Assembly: GCF_008642315.1 (NCBI RefSeq) | Contig: NZ_CP029192.1 | Span: 5,022,001 to 5,086,000, forward strand | Direction of reading: 5' to 3' | DNA: 64,000 nt | Source: Streptomyces venezuelae | GTDB taxonomy: Bacteria > Actinomycetota > Actinomycetes > Streptomycetales > Streptomycetaceae | Shown here: in pieces, positions 1-9,935 of the stretch | Position numbering within the stretch: the first letter of the stretch is position 1 | Layout: each line of letters begins with the position of its first letter | The notes under the pieces: generated by a model | Database searches by the model: none | What the model was told of the DNA's origin: nothing | Seen by the model: the letters and a program-made list of their open reading frames with translations, nothing else | Made by a program: the position numbers and the translations under genes

Positions 1-1073
1 CAGCGGTGCTCGCCGTGGCCGAAGGAGAAGTGGGCGCTGTTGCCGCCGGTCAGGGCGGAGCCGTCGGTGCGGACCTGCGGGTCGGCGTTGGCGGCGGCGA
101 GGCCGAGCAGGAGCAGGTCGCCGGAGTTGATGCGGCGGCCGCCGAGCTGGGTGTCGCGCGAGGCCCAGCGCCCGGCGACGTTCTGCGTCGGGGTGTCCTC
201 CCACAGGACCTCGTTCATGGCCTCGGCGACGCTGTGCCGGCCGCCGAACAGGGACGCGGCGAAGCGGTCGTCGGTCAGCATCAGGCGCAGCGAGTTGCCG
301 ATCCAGTCCGCGGTCGGCTGGTGGCCCGCGGCCATCATCACCATCAGGTCCTGGGCGATCTCCTCGTCCGTGAAGACGTCGGCACCGGCCGCCTCGTCGG
401 CGGCCTGCGTCTCCAGCATGTACGAGGCCACGTCCGCGTCCGGCCGCACGTGCTTGTCGGCGATGAGCCGCGCCATCGACTCGGCGAGGTGCTGGGCGCC
501 AGCCAGGGCCCGCTCACGGCCGTCGATCATGTCGTTCATGGCGGTGACGAGGCCGGGGCCCTGCTCGTCGGAGAATCCGTAGATGCGGGCGAGGACACGG
601 ACGGGGAGCAGCATCGCGTACTCGGCGACGATGTCCGTGGTCCCCTTGCCGCAGAAGCGGTCGATGAGCTCGTCCGCGAACTGTTCGGCGTGCGCCTTGA
701 GTTCGAAGGGGTCGACCGCTTCGAGGGCGTGCGCGATCATCGCGGCCCGCCGGGTGTGGCGCTCGCCGACGGTGTAGAGGATCGACGGCTGCTTGTGGCC
801 GATCATCGGGAGCAGTGGCCAGTCGGCGGGGATGTTCGGCCACTGGTTCCACAGCTCGGAGTCGCGGCTGTAGAGGACCGGGTCGCCGGTGACCTGGTGC
901 AGTTCGCGGTAGCCGAGGACCAGCCAGGCCGGTATGTCGCCGTCGAGCAGGACGGGGGCGACGGGGCCGTGGTCGCGGCGCATCTCCCGGTACAGCCGGG
1001 TGGGCTCGGTGGCGAACCGCGGTCCGGACAGCGGTACGGGCGCGGCGCCGGTGCCGGTAACGGGGCAGGTCAC
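1..1073 (-). CDS. cvnE: Cytochrome P450, CYP157-like, conservon member (3' end beyond window)
   Basis: The last gene of the conservon operon; its GTG start overlaps the GTPase stop (GTGA). About 357 residues are visible, and the window ends inside the heme loop: FGHGEHR is read and the heme-ligand Cys codon is cut. The I-helix reads AAGHQPTADW (about 247-256), without the usual acid-threonine pair. The K-helix reads NEVLW (287-291), so the normally invariant ExxR has Trp in place of Arg. Known of the family: CYP157 enzymes, typical of Streptomyces conservons, lack ExxR, and their substrates are mostly unknown. Inference: a soluble heme protein working with or controlled by the CvnA-D membrane complex. 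It is partial only because of the window edge. Confidence 0.9.
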   Translation of the reverse strand, partial: MTCPVTGTGAAPVPLSGPRFATEPTRLYREMRRDHGPVAPVLLDGDIPAWLVLGYRELHQVTGDPVLYSRDSELWNQWPNIPADWPLLPMIGHKQPSILYTVGERHTRRAAMIAHALEAVDPFELKAHAEQFADELIDRFCGKGTTDIVAEYAMLLPVRVLARIYGFSDEQGPGLVTAMNDMIDGRERALAGAQHLAESMARLIADKHVRPDADVASYMLETQAADEAAGADVFTDEEIAQDLMVMMAAGHQPTADWIGNSLRLMLTDDRFAASLFGGRHSVAEAMNEVLWEDTPTQNVAGRWASRDTQLGGRRINSGDLLLLGLAAANADPQVRTDGSALTGGNSAHFSFGHGEHR

Positions 1074-1726
1074 TGGGCGGTCTCCTGAAGGGCGTTGCGC
1101 TGGTCTGCGTACAGCGACTGGAGGTGTTCGACGAGCGTGATCAGCACGTTCTTGCTGGACTCGCGCGAGCGGGCGTCGCAGTCGACGAGCGGCACGCCCG
1201 GGTCCAGGTCGAGTGCCTCGCGCAGCTGCTCGGGGGTGTGCGCGGCGTTGCCGAAGTCGTTGCGGGCCACGATGAACGGCGTGCCGTGGTGCTCCAGGCG
1301 GTCGATCGCGTACCAGGAGTCCTCCAGGCGGCGGGTGTCGACGAGGACGACCGCGCCGAGCGTGCCGGAGAAGAGGCGGTCCCACAGGAACCAGAAGCGT
1401 TCCTGGCCGGGGGCGCCGAACAGATAGAGGATGTTGTGCGCGTCGAGCGTGATGCGGCCGAAGTCGAAGGCGACGGTCGTGGACGTCTTGCCGCCGAGGC
1501 CTTCGAGGCCGCCCGTCTCGTCGATGCCCTGCCCGGCCTGCGTCATCGTCTCCTCGGTGTTGAGGGGACGGATCTCGCTGACGGAACGGACCAGCGTCGT
1601 CTTGCCGACGCCGAAGCCGCCGACCACGACGATCTTCAGACCGTTGTCGGCGGTCGCGGTCAGTTCGGTTCGGGCGGCCCCGGCGGCGGCCCCGGTAGCG
1701 CTGCGTTCAGAGGTTGCGGAGTCCAA
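1070..1726 (-). CDS. cvnD: Conservon GTPase (MglA/Ras-like ATP/GTP-binding protein)
   Basis: A 218-residue small GTPase. The P-loop GGFGVGKTT lies near residues 36-44 and the G3-type motif GAPGQERF near 104-111; the usual NKxD is replaced by ARNDF, as is common in conservon GTPases. The start chosen is TTG at 1726, inside the end of cvnC (20-nt overlap), with GGAG a few bases upstream. In characterised conservons CvnD sits in a membrane-associated complex with CvnA-C that resembles a eukaryotic G-protein system; CvnB is the likely regulator of nucleotide state. The downstream P450 overlaps its stop codon, so the two are translationally coupled. Confidence 0.93.
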   Translation of the reverse strand: MDSATSERSATGAAAGAARTELTATADNGLKIVVVGGFGVGKTTLVRSVSEIRPLNTEETMTQAGQGIDETGGLEGLGGKTSTTVAFDFGRITLDAHNILYLFGAPGQERFWFLWDRLFSGTLGAVVLVDTRRLEDSWYAIDRLEHHGTPFIVARNDFGNAAHTPEQLREALDLDPGVPLVDCDARSRESSKNVLITLVEHLQSLYADQRNALQETAQ

Positions 1727-2063
1727 CGAGCACCTGCTCCAGGATGTCGGGGTCGGGAAGGCTGTGGTCGGCGGCCGCGCGCGGGTGGCGGGCGCTGATC
1801 CGGCCCGCGTCGAGCAGGTCGGACAGCAGGATGCGGGTGATGCTCACCGGCAGGCCGAGTTCGGCGGCGATCTCCACCGTGGCGGTCGGCAGGTGGCACA
1901 GGCGCAGGATCGCGGCGTGTTCGGACTGCATGCCCGGCACCGGGCCGGACTCGGCGACGACGAGGGTCACCAGGTCGAAGGGGGCGTCGGGCGCCGACCG
2001 GCTGCGTCCCCCGGTGAGGGTGTACAGCCGGTCGGGGGAGTCGTCCCGGCCGGGGCGGCTCAT
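1707..2063 (-). CDS. cvnC: DUF742 winged-helix protein of the conservon
   Basis: A 118-residue protein with the compact DUF742 fold. It has an N-terminal basic segment, the LYTLTGGRSR motif near residues 13-22, then a helix-turn-helix-like stretch (HLPTATVEIAAELGLPVSI) and a final LVGLRNL. Its ATG overlaps the stop of cvnB (ATGA). DUF742 proteins occur almost only in this four-gene module in actinobacteria. The winged-helix appearance suggests DNA or protein binding, but the molecular role is not established. Identity is certain from family and position. Confidence 0.92.
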   Translation of the reverse strand: MSRPGRDDSPDRLYTLTGGRSRSAPDAPFDLVTLVVAESGPVPGMQSEHAAILRLCHLPTATVEIAAELGLPVSITRILLSDLLDAGRISARHPRAAADHSLPDPDILEQVLVGLRNL

Positions 2064-2578
2064 GACGCGGGCAGCGTGCGGGGGCCGCCCTCGGCGCGGG
2101 GTGCGGCGCGCAGGTGCTCACCGAGCTGCTCCACCAGCTCGCTCATGGTGTGGCCGACGAGGCCCGCGTCGGCGTCCTCGGCGGCGATGACGGCTAGGTG
2201 CGCGCCCTCGCCGGCCTCGACGATGAAGAGGATGCCGCCGTAGAACTCCGCCATCGCCGAGCGGACGCCGCCGCTGCCGTCACCGAACTCGGCGGACGCG
2301 CCGTGCGACAGGGACTGGATGCCGGCGGCTATCGCGGCGAGCTGGTCGGCCTGGTCGACGGAGAGCTCGGGGGTGCGGCAGAGCTTCAGGCCGTCACGGG
2401 AGAGCACGAGGGCGTGGCGCGCGCCGGGGGTGCGCTCCAGGAGGCCTTCGAGCAGCCAGGTGAGCTTGGCGTCCGTGGTGCTGCCGGGGGCGGGAGCGGG
2501 GCCGGGGGCCGGGGCGGCGGCCGGGGTGGCGCCGGTGGTCGTGCCGGTGGTGGTGCCGTTGGTGGAGCCGGTGGTCAT
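2060..2578 (-). CDS. cvnB: Roadblock/LC7-domain protein of the conservon
   Basis: A 172-residue protein. The first 35 residues are a Thr/Gly- then Pro/Ala-rich leader (tandem GTTTGTTTG and APAPGPAP). The Roadblock/LC7 domain follows: LEGLLERTPGARHALVLSRD, then a central region ending in YGGILFIVE and a C-terminal amphipathic helix. Roadblock proteins bind and regulate small GTPases, here CvnD. The ATG overlaps the cvnA stop (ATGA), so expression is coupled. The low-complexity leader is longer than in a minimal Roadblock protein and is probably a flexible tether. Confidence 0.92.
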   Translation of the reverse strand: MTTGSTNGTTTGTTTGATPAAAPAPGPAPAPGSTTDAKLTWLLEGLLERTPGARHALVLSRDGLKLCRTPELSVDQADQLAAIAAGIQSLSHGASAEFGDGSGGVRSAMAEFYGGILFIVEAGEGAHLAVIAAEDADAGLVGHTMSELVEQLGEHLRAAPRAEGGPRTLPAS

Positions 2579-4131
2579 CGGGGGGTTTCGCCTTCCGGGT
2601 GCGGGGGTGTTGCGGTGGCGTCCGTGTCCGCTTCCGTGGGCGTGGTGCGGACGGCCTGGCGGAAGCTGCTGAAGCGGGCCGCGGTGTCCGCGGCGGTGGC
2701 GGCGCGGGGCCGCCGGGTCTCTCCCGTGTCGCTGTCGGCGCGGGCTCGTTCCGCGGCGGCGAGGGTGCGGCCTCGGGGACGCTTGGGGAGAGGGGTGTCG
2801 GGGGTGGCGGTGCCGGCGCTCTCTTCCGCCGGGCGCCCCGGGTCCGTCCGTGGGTGCGGGGCCGCGGGGGGATGTCCGTACTCGCCGTCCCTGCGCCGCG
2901 CCGGAAGTTCCTGGACGTCCGGGTTTGCTCGGTGCTCCGTGCGCACATCCCCCCGCGTCCCCTCCGGCGCGCTCGCGGGTGCGGGCGATGCGGCGGTTGC
3001 TGCGGGTGGGAGTGCCGCTGTCGTCGTGGGTGACGCGGCCGTCGGTGTCGTCGGGGCCGGGGTCGTCTCCGAGGGGCGGGAGAGGAGTTCCTGGGGGATC
3101 AGGAGGAGTACGCCCGTGCCGCCTCGGGCCGAGGGGCGGAACGACACCGTGAGGCCGTGCTTTCGGGCCAGCCTGCCGACGACCGCGAGTCCGAGCCGGG
3201 TGCCGGAGAGGCCGCCGAGTCCCTTGGTCTCGCCGGAGACCGCCTGTTCGGCGCGGCGCTGCTGCACGGGGCCCATCACCAGGCCGCTGTCCTCGACGGA
3301 GATGATGACGCCGGCCGCGACCTCCTCGATGTAGACGTGCACCTCGGAGGTGGGCGGCGAGAAGTTGGCGGCGTTGTCGAGGAGTTCGGCGAGGGCGTGC
3401 ATGACGCCCTCGGCGGCGTGGCCCGCGACGGCGACCTCGCTGGCCGAGTGGACGCGCACGCGCTGGTAGCCGCCGATGCGGCCCATCGCGCCGCGCAGGA
3501 TCGACTCCATGACGATGGGGCGGGCCCAGCGGCGGCCCGAGCGGGCGCCGGTGAGCACGGCCACCGAGTCGGCGATGCGGCCGGCCTGCGCGGTCCTGTG
3601 GTCGAGGTGGAGCAGGTCGGTGAGGACGTCCTCGTCCGCGTGCCTGCCCTCCATCTCGCGCAGGTCGGCGAGCATGCCGGTGGCCAGGGCCTGCATGCGG
3701 CCCGCGGCGTTGGCGCTGGCGGCGAGGGCGGCGGCGCGCTCGGACTCGGCGGTGCGGGCGCGCATGGTCAGTTCGTTGCGCTCACGGACGAAGTGCTCGG
3801 TGAGGGCGGTCCGCTCGCGGGTGAACTCCTCGGTGCGGGCGGCCTGTTCCCGTACGAGGCGGCCGGCGTCCTCCTGGACGGCGGCCACACGGCGGCGCAG
3901 CAGGGCGTTGGTGCGTATGGAGTGGAAGGCGAGCGTCACCGTCGCGCTGAGCGCGAGGGACGCGGCGCCCGCGCCCCAGGCCAGCGGGGTCCGCGCGGAG
4001 TCGGGCGCGAGGGCGACGGCGGCTCCGGTGAGCGCCGCTGTGACCAGGGCTGTGGCCAGCAGGACGAACACGGACGGACGCAGCGGAGGTTGCTCCGTCC
4101 CGGGGCGCGCTGGGGGGGTTGGCGCGGTCAT
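2575..4131 (-). CDS. cvnA: Conservon sensor histidine-kinase-like ATPase
   Basis: Start ATG at 4131; a TTG one codon upstream is also possible, and GAGGA lies upstream. 518 residues: two membrane segments (about 20-42 and 51-70), a charged coiled coil (about 80-165), a HATPase_c domain with N-box LDNAANFS (251-258) and glycine-rich loops (VEDSGLVMG, GTRLGLAVVG), and a Pro/Ala/Thr-rich tail from about 350. CvnA proteins anchor the conservon at the membrane and resemble sensor kinases; no separate response regulator is present here. Oddity: residues about 389-427 of the tail are encoded by one copy of a 115-bp repeat (2851-2965) whose other copy is intergenic at 32.3 kb, so this tail appears to have absorbed a mobile or repeated element in frame. 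Confidence 0.92.
   Translation of the reverse strand: MTAPTPPARPGTEQPPLRPSVFVLLATALVTAALTGAAVALAPDSARTPLAWGAGAASLALSATVTLAFHSIRTNALLRRRVAAVQEDAGRLVREQAARTEEFTRERTALTEHFVRERNELTMRARTAESERAAALAASANAAGRMQALATGMLADLREMEGRHADEDVLTDLLHLDHRTAQAGRIADSVAVLTGARSGRRWARPIVMESILRGAMGRIGGYQRVRVHSASEVAVAGHAAEGVMHALAELLDNAANFSPPTSEVHVYIEEVAAGVIISVEDSGLVMGPVQQRRAEQAVSGETKGLGGLSGTRLGLAVVGRLARKHGLTVSFRPSARGGTGVLLLIPQELLSRPSETTPAPTTPTAASPTTTAALPPAATAASPAPASAPEGTRGDVRTEHRANPDVQELPARRRDGEYGHPPAAPHPRTDPGRPAEESAGTATPDTPLPKRPRGRTLAAAERARADSDTGETRRPRAATAADTAARFSSFRQAVRTTPTEADTDATATPPHPEGETPR
2851..2965. repeat. 115-bp structured repeat, copy A (inside cvnA)
   Basis: Aligns without gaps to 32292-32406, with 100 of 115 positions identical by my count. 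The outer arms are inverted: GGGGGGATGT at 2866-2875 pairs with ACATCCCCCC at 2945-2954. Most differences fall in the central loop (about 2901-2928). It is read through in frame by cvnA. Confidence 0.75.
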
Positions 4132-4178
4132 CAATCGGGGTCCTCGATCGGAAGCGACACACTCTGCTCAAGTCGAGA

Positions 4179-4199
4179 TCACTATAGGAGAGTTAGTGA
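4179..4199. promoter_or_regulatory. Inverted repeat in the cvnA / oxidase divergent region
   Basis: TCACTA (4179-4184), nine bases, TAGTGA (4194-4199). On the minus strand it contains TATAGT (4186-4181), a reasonable -10 box that would give a cvnA leader of about 40 nt. No good -35 box is visible. Candidate promoter with overlapping operator; the regulator is unknown. Confidence 0.4.
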
Positions 4200-4288
4200 C
4201 CGGGTTGGGAATCTTCCCGTCCGGATCGTGAAAAAACGGGTGAGGCGGGGTGGCCGGGAGGGGCTCGTGCGGGGGCATCCTGGACTGC

Positions 4289-7222
4289 ATGAGCGATCTC
4301 GACGGCGGCAACGACGGTGACCTCGGCGGTGGCAGCGACGGCGGTCTCGGTGGTGGCAGCGACGGTGACCTCCGCGGTGGGCTCGGCAGAGATCTGCGGG
4401 CCGCCGTCCGCGGTGACGTGGATACCTCCGTCACCGCACGCGCCCTCCACACCATGGACGCCTCCAACTACCGCCGCGTCCCCGCCGCCGTGGTCGCCCC
4501 GCGCGACGGCGACGACGTGGCCGCGGTCCTCGGCGCCTGCCGCGAGCGCGGCGTCCCCGTCGTGGCGCGCGGCGCGGGGACCTCGATCGCCGGGCAGGCC
4601 ACGGGAGTCGGAGTCGTCCTCGACTTCACCCGGCACATGAACCGCATCGTCTCCCTCGACCCCGAGGCGCGTACCGCCGTCGTCCAGCCGGGCGTCGTCC
4701 TGGACGACCTGCGTGCGGCCGCCGCCCGGCACGGACTGACCTTCGGCCCCGACCCCTCCACGCACAGCCGCTGCACCCTCGGCGGCATGATCGGCAACAA
4801 CTCCTGCGGCTCGCACTCGGTCGCCTGGGGCACCACCGCCGACAACGTCGCGGCCCTCACCGTCCTCGACGGCACCGGCACCCGCCGCCGCCTCGCCCGC
4901 GGCTGGGACGGCGCCCCCGAAGGACTGCGCCCCCTCGTCGACGGCGACCTGGCGCTGCTGCGCACCGGCTATCCCGAACTGCCCCGCCGCATCTCCGGAT
5001 ACGCCCTCGACGCGCTGCTCCCCGAGAACGGCACGGACCTCGCCCGCGCCTTCTGCGGCTCCGAGGGCACGCTCGGCGTCCTCACCGAAGCCGACGTACG
5101 CCTCGTCGAGGCGCCCCGCGCGCGGGCGCTCACCGTGCTCGGATACGCCGACGAGAGCGCAGCCGCCGAAGCGGCGGCCGGACTGCTCCCGTACGGCCCG
5201 CTCACCGTCGAGGGCATGGCCGCCGACCTCGTGCGCGAACCCGCGCAGAGGAACGGGCTGCCCAGGGGCGGCGCCTGGCTCTTCGTGGAGACCGGTGGCG
5301 CGAGCCCCGCCGAGGCACGGGCGCGTGCCGAGACGATCGTGCGGGCCGCCGACGCGCTGGACGCCTCGGTCGTCGACGACCCGGCGGGCCAGCGGGCCCT
5401 GTGGCGCGTACGGGAGGACGCCAGCGGCACGGCGACCCGGATGCCCGACGGTGGGGGAGAGGCGTGGCCCGGCTGGGAGGACTGTGCGGTGCCGCCCGCC
5501 CGGCTCGGCGCGTACCTGCGGGACTTCAGGTCGTTGCTCGCCGACCACGACCTGCGCGGCACCCCGTACGGGCACTTCGGGGACGGCTGCATCCACGTGC
5601 GCATCGACTTCGACCTCCTCAGCCGCGAGGGCGTCGCCCGCTTCCGGACCTTCTCCGAGGACCTCGCGGAACTCGTCGTCGCGCACGGCGGCTCGCTCTC
5701 CGGCGAACACGGCGACGGGCAGGCGCGGGCCGAGCTCCTGCCGAAGATGTACGGCCCCGGACTCGTCTCCCTCTTCGAGCGCGTGAAGGACGTGTGGGAC
5801 CCGGCGGGACTGCTCAACCCCGGCATGCTCGTACGGCCCGCGCCCCTCGACGCCGACCTCCGCTTCGCCCCCCTGCCGCGCGAACCCGTCGACGTCGTCT
5901 TCGGCTACCCGCACGACGGCGGCGACTTCTCGGCGGCCGTCAGGCGGTGCGTGGGTGTGGCCAAGTGCCGTACGTCGACGCCGGGTTCGCCGACCGCCGT
6001 GATGTGCCCCTCCTTCCGCGTCACCGGCGAGGAGGAACACTCCACGCGCGGTCGCGCCCGGCTGCTGCACGAGATGCTCGCCGGTGAGGTGGTGACCGAC
6101 GGATGGCGCTCGACGGAGGTCAAGGACGCCCTCGACCTCTGTCTGTCCTGCAAGGGCTGCCGGTCGGACTGCCCGGTGGGCGTCGACATGGCCACGTACA
6201 AGGCGGAGTTCCTGCACCACCACTACGAAGGTCGCCGCAGGCCCGCCGCCCACTACACGATGGGCCGCCTGCCGCGCTGGCTGCGGGTTGTCGCGGCGAC
6301 CCGCACGGCCGGGGTCGTCAACGCCCTCGCGCGCGTCCGCCCGCTGGCCGCGCTCGGCAAGCGGATCGGCGGGATCGCCGCGGAGAGGGACGTCCCGGAG
6401 GTGGCGCCGCAGACGTTCCGGCGGTGGTGGGGGAGGCGGGCGCGCGCGACGGCGGCCGTATCGGCGGGGCGGCCCGATGTCGTCCTGTGGCCCGACACCT
6501 TCACCGACCACCTCTCGCCCTCGGTGGGGCGGGCCGCGGTGGCGGTGTTCGAGGACGCCGGACTCGCCGTCGCGGTGCCGCCGCGTGGCGTGTGCTGCGG
6601 ACTGACCTACGTGTCGACGGGCCAGCTCGACCGGGCCCGCGCGGTGCTGCGCGGCACGCTGGACCGCATGGAGCCGCTCCTGGACGCGGGCACGCCGGTC
6701 GTCGTCCTGGAGCCGAGCTGCGCGGCGGCGCTCCGGACGGACCTGGCCGAACTGCTCGGCGACGACCCGCGCGCGGGTCGGCTCGCCGCGTCCGTCCGCA
6801 CGTTCGCCCAGGCCGTCGAGGAGCTGGCCCCGCGGTGGCAGCCGCCGCGCATCGACCGCGCGGCCGTCGGCCAGACCCACTGCCACCAGCACGCGGTCCT
6901 CGGCGACGCGGCGGAACGACGCCTGCGGACGAAGGCGGGCCTGACGGGCGAGCTGACCGGCGGCTGCTGCGGCCTCGCCGGGAACTTCGGCTTCGAGCGC
7001 GGGCACTACGACGTGTCCAAGGCCTGCGCCGAGGAGCAGCTGCTGCCCGCGGTGACGGCGGCGGGCACGGAAGCGGTGGTCCTGGCGGACGGCTTCTCCT
7101 GCCGGACACAGCTGGAACAGCTCGCGGGGGTACGGGGACGCCACCTGGCGGAGGTGCTGGCGGAAGCAATCGCGGCGCGGGCCACCACGGCCTCCCGGGA
7201 CCAAAGTCCCGGAGACAGATGA
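4289..7222 (+). CDS. FAD-linked oxidase fused to Fe-S oxidoreductase (D-lactate dehydrogenase/GlcD-GlcF type)
   Basis: A 977-residue fusion. An FAD-binding PCMH domain (about 65-250, with GAGTSIAGQATG) is followed by an FAD-oxidase C-terminal domain (about 280-525, ending DPAGLLNPGM). Next come Fe-S motifs, with CLSCKGCRSDCP near 618-629, and two cysteine-rich CCG blocks (VCCGL near 769, GGCCGLAGNFG near 892). Such fusions oxidise 2-hydroxy acids such as D-lactate or glycolate and pass electrons to the membrane quinone pool; the actual substrate is not readable. The start is uncertain: ATG 4289 is used, but GTG 4250 is in frame and has a purine-rich upstream. The N-terminus is odd, with DGDLGGGS-type tandem repeats (about residues 5-30) that are not part of the fold. 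Confidence 0.88.
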   Translation: MSDLDGGNDGDLGGGSDGGLGGGSDGDLRGGLGRDLRAAVRGDVDTSVTARALHTMDASNYRRVPAAVVAPRDGDDVAAVLGACRERGVPVVARGAGTSIAGQATGVGVVLDFTRHMNRIVSLDPEARTAVVQPGVVLDDLRAAAARHGLTFGPDPSTHSRCTLGGMIGNNSCGSHSVAWGTTADNVAALTVLDGTGTRRRLARGWDGAPEGLRPLVDGDLALLRTGYPELPRRISGYALDALLPENGTDLARAFCGSEGTLGVLTEADVRLVEAPRARALTVLGYADESAAAEAAAGLLPYGPLTVEGMAADLVREPAQRNGLPRGGAWLFVETGGASPAEARARAETIVRAADALDASVVDDPAGQRALWRVREDASGTATRMPDGGGEAWPGWEDCAVPPARLGAYLRDFRSLLADHDLRGTPYGHFGDGCIHVRIDFDLLSREGVARFRTFSEDLAELVVAHGGSLSGEHGDGQARAELLPKMYGPGLVSLFERVKDVWDPAGLLNPGMLVRPAPLDADLRFAPLPREPVDVVFGYPHDGGDFSAAVRRCVGVAKCRTSTPGSPTAVMCPSFRVTGEEEHSTRGRARLLHEMLAGEVVTDGWRSTEVKDALDLCLSCKGCRSDCPVGVDMATYKAEFLHHHYEGRRRPAAHYTMGRLPRWLRVVAATRTAGVVNALARVRPLAALGKRIGGIAAERDVPEVAPQTFRRWWGRRARATAAVSAGRPDVVLWPDTFTDHLSPSVGRAAVAVFEDAGLAVAVPPRGVCCGLTYVSTGQLDRARAVLRGTLDRMEPLLDAGTPVVVLEPSCAAALRTDLAELLGDDPRAGRLAASVRTFAQAVEELAPRWQPPRIDRAAVGQTHCHQHAVLGDAAERRLRTKAGLTGELTGGCCGLAGNFGFERGHYDVSKACAEEQLLPAVTAAGTEAVVLADGFSCRTQLEQLAGVRGRHLAEVLAEAIAARATTASRDQSPGDR

Positions 7223-7330
7223 CCTTTGCGGGCCCGACGCGGTGTCCGGTTGCGGCAGGATCGACATGGTTCATGATCATCTGCCGAGGCGTCAGCTCCG
7301 CTGCGCCCGCGAGAAGTCAGGTGTGCCACC

Positions 7331-8992
<1,662 letters not shown>

Positions 8993-9017
8993 CCGCAACG
9001 GCACGAAAGGGAACCAC

Positions 9018-9935
9018 GTGCAGACTCCCCGATTCACCGAAGCCACCCCCGCCGACTGCACCTGCGGACACTGCGCGGCGGCCCCCGGCCCGAGCGGTGC
9101 CGGACAGCAGCACTGCGGCACCGTACGCGGCGCCGTGGTCGCCGCCGTCGGCGCTGCCGTCCTGGTGGGCGCCGCCTCCGGAACGGCCTCGGCGGAGCCC
9201 GCGCCGAGCCACGCGGGCTGGGACGGCTCCAAGTACTGGTACAAGGACGCCACCGGCTGGTGGCGCTGGACCTCGCACTACGACAAGTACGTGGCGCGCG
9301 GCGGTAAGGGAGCCGCCGCCTGGAAGGGAAAGGGAGCCGCGGCCGCCAAGAGCGCGTCCGCCGGTACGCGCAGGTCCGCGTCCGCCGCCGAACCCGTCTT
9401 CCGCGGCCGCCAGGGCTGGGACGCCACCGACCGCGTCTACTGGTACCGGAAGAACGGACACTGGTACTGGACCAGCCACCAGTACAAGTACGAGCGCTAC
9501 ACGGGCCGCTCGGGCACCACCGCACCCGTCACCCCGCCCCGCCCCTCCACCAACCCCGGCACGCCCCGCCGCCACGGCACCGAGGCCGCCATCACGTACG
9601 CCATGCGCCACCTCGGCGACCCCTACGTATGGGGCGGCAACGGCCCGCACGGGTGGGACTGCTCGGGCCTGGTCATGGCGGCGTACCGGCAGGCCGGCAT
9701 CGCCCTGCCCCGCGTCGCCGACGCCCAGTACCGCGCCACGCAGCCCATCTCGCGGGGCCAGCTGCGCCGCGGCGACCTCGTGTTCTGGAGCGGCGACGGC
9801 AGCGCGTCCGGCGTCCACCACGTGGCGATCTACCTGGGCGGCGGCCAGTACCTGGAGGCCCCGCGGCCCGGCAAGAACGTCCGGGTCTCCTCCTTCAGCT
9901 GGTACAACCCGAACCTGTACGGGAGGGTCCGCTAG
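9018..9935 (+). CDS. Secreted NlpC/P60 cell-wall hydrolase
   Basis: GTG start with GAAAGG seven bases upstream; 305 residues. A Cys-containing N-terminal segment precedes a signal-like hydrophobic stretch (VRGAVVAAVGAAVLVGAAS, about 36-55) ending at a likely cleavage after TASA. Two Trp/Tyr-rich repeats follow (about 68-93 and 132-160, each GWD...YWY...W-WTSH-Y-KY), probably wall- or sugar-binding. The NlpC/P60 domain fills the C-terminus, with catalytic Cys in WDCSGLVMAAY and His in GVHHVAIYLGGG. The family cleaves gamma-D-Glu-diaminopimelate or related stem-peptide bonds. The stop overlaps the convergent LysR stop by 4 nt. The long pre-signal segment is unusual and an internal start is possible. 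Confidence 0.88.
   Translation: MQTPRFTEATPADCTCGHCAAAPGPSGAGQQHCGTVRGAVVAAVGAAVLVGAASGTASAEPAPSHAGWDGSKYWYKDATGWWRWTSHYDKYVARGGKGAAAWKGKGAAAAKSASAGTRRSASAAEPVFRGRQGWDATDRVYWYRKNGHWYWTSHQYKYERYTGRSGTTAPVTPPRPSTNPGTPRRHGTEAAITYAMRHLGDPYVWGGNGPHGWDCSGLVMAAYRQAGIALPRVADAQYRATQPISRGQLRRGDLVFWSGDGSASGVHHVAIYLGGGQYLEAPRPGKNVRVSSFSWYNPNLYGRVR

Noticed and set aside
4179..4192. TCACTATAGGAGAG resembles the 3' half of a phage T7 promoter
   Set aside because: The upstream half (TAATACGAC) is missing and no phage polymerase context exists; it is better explained as part of an inverted repeat and minus-strand -10 box.
3157..4320. A 387-codon plus-strand frame opposite cvnA
   Set aside because: The minus strand encodes a clear HATPase sensor here; the plus frame has no recognisable domain.
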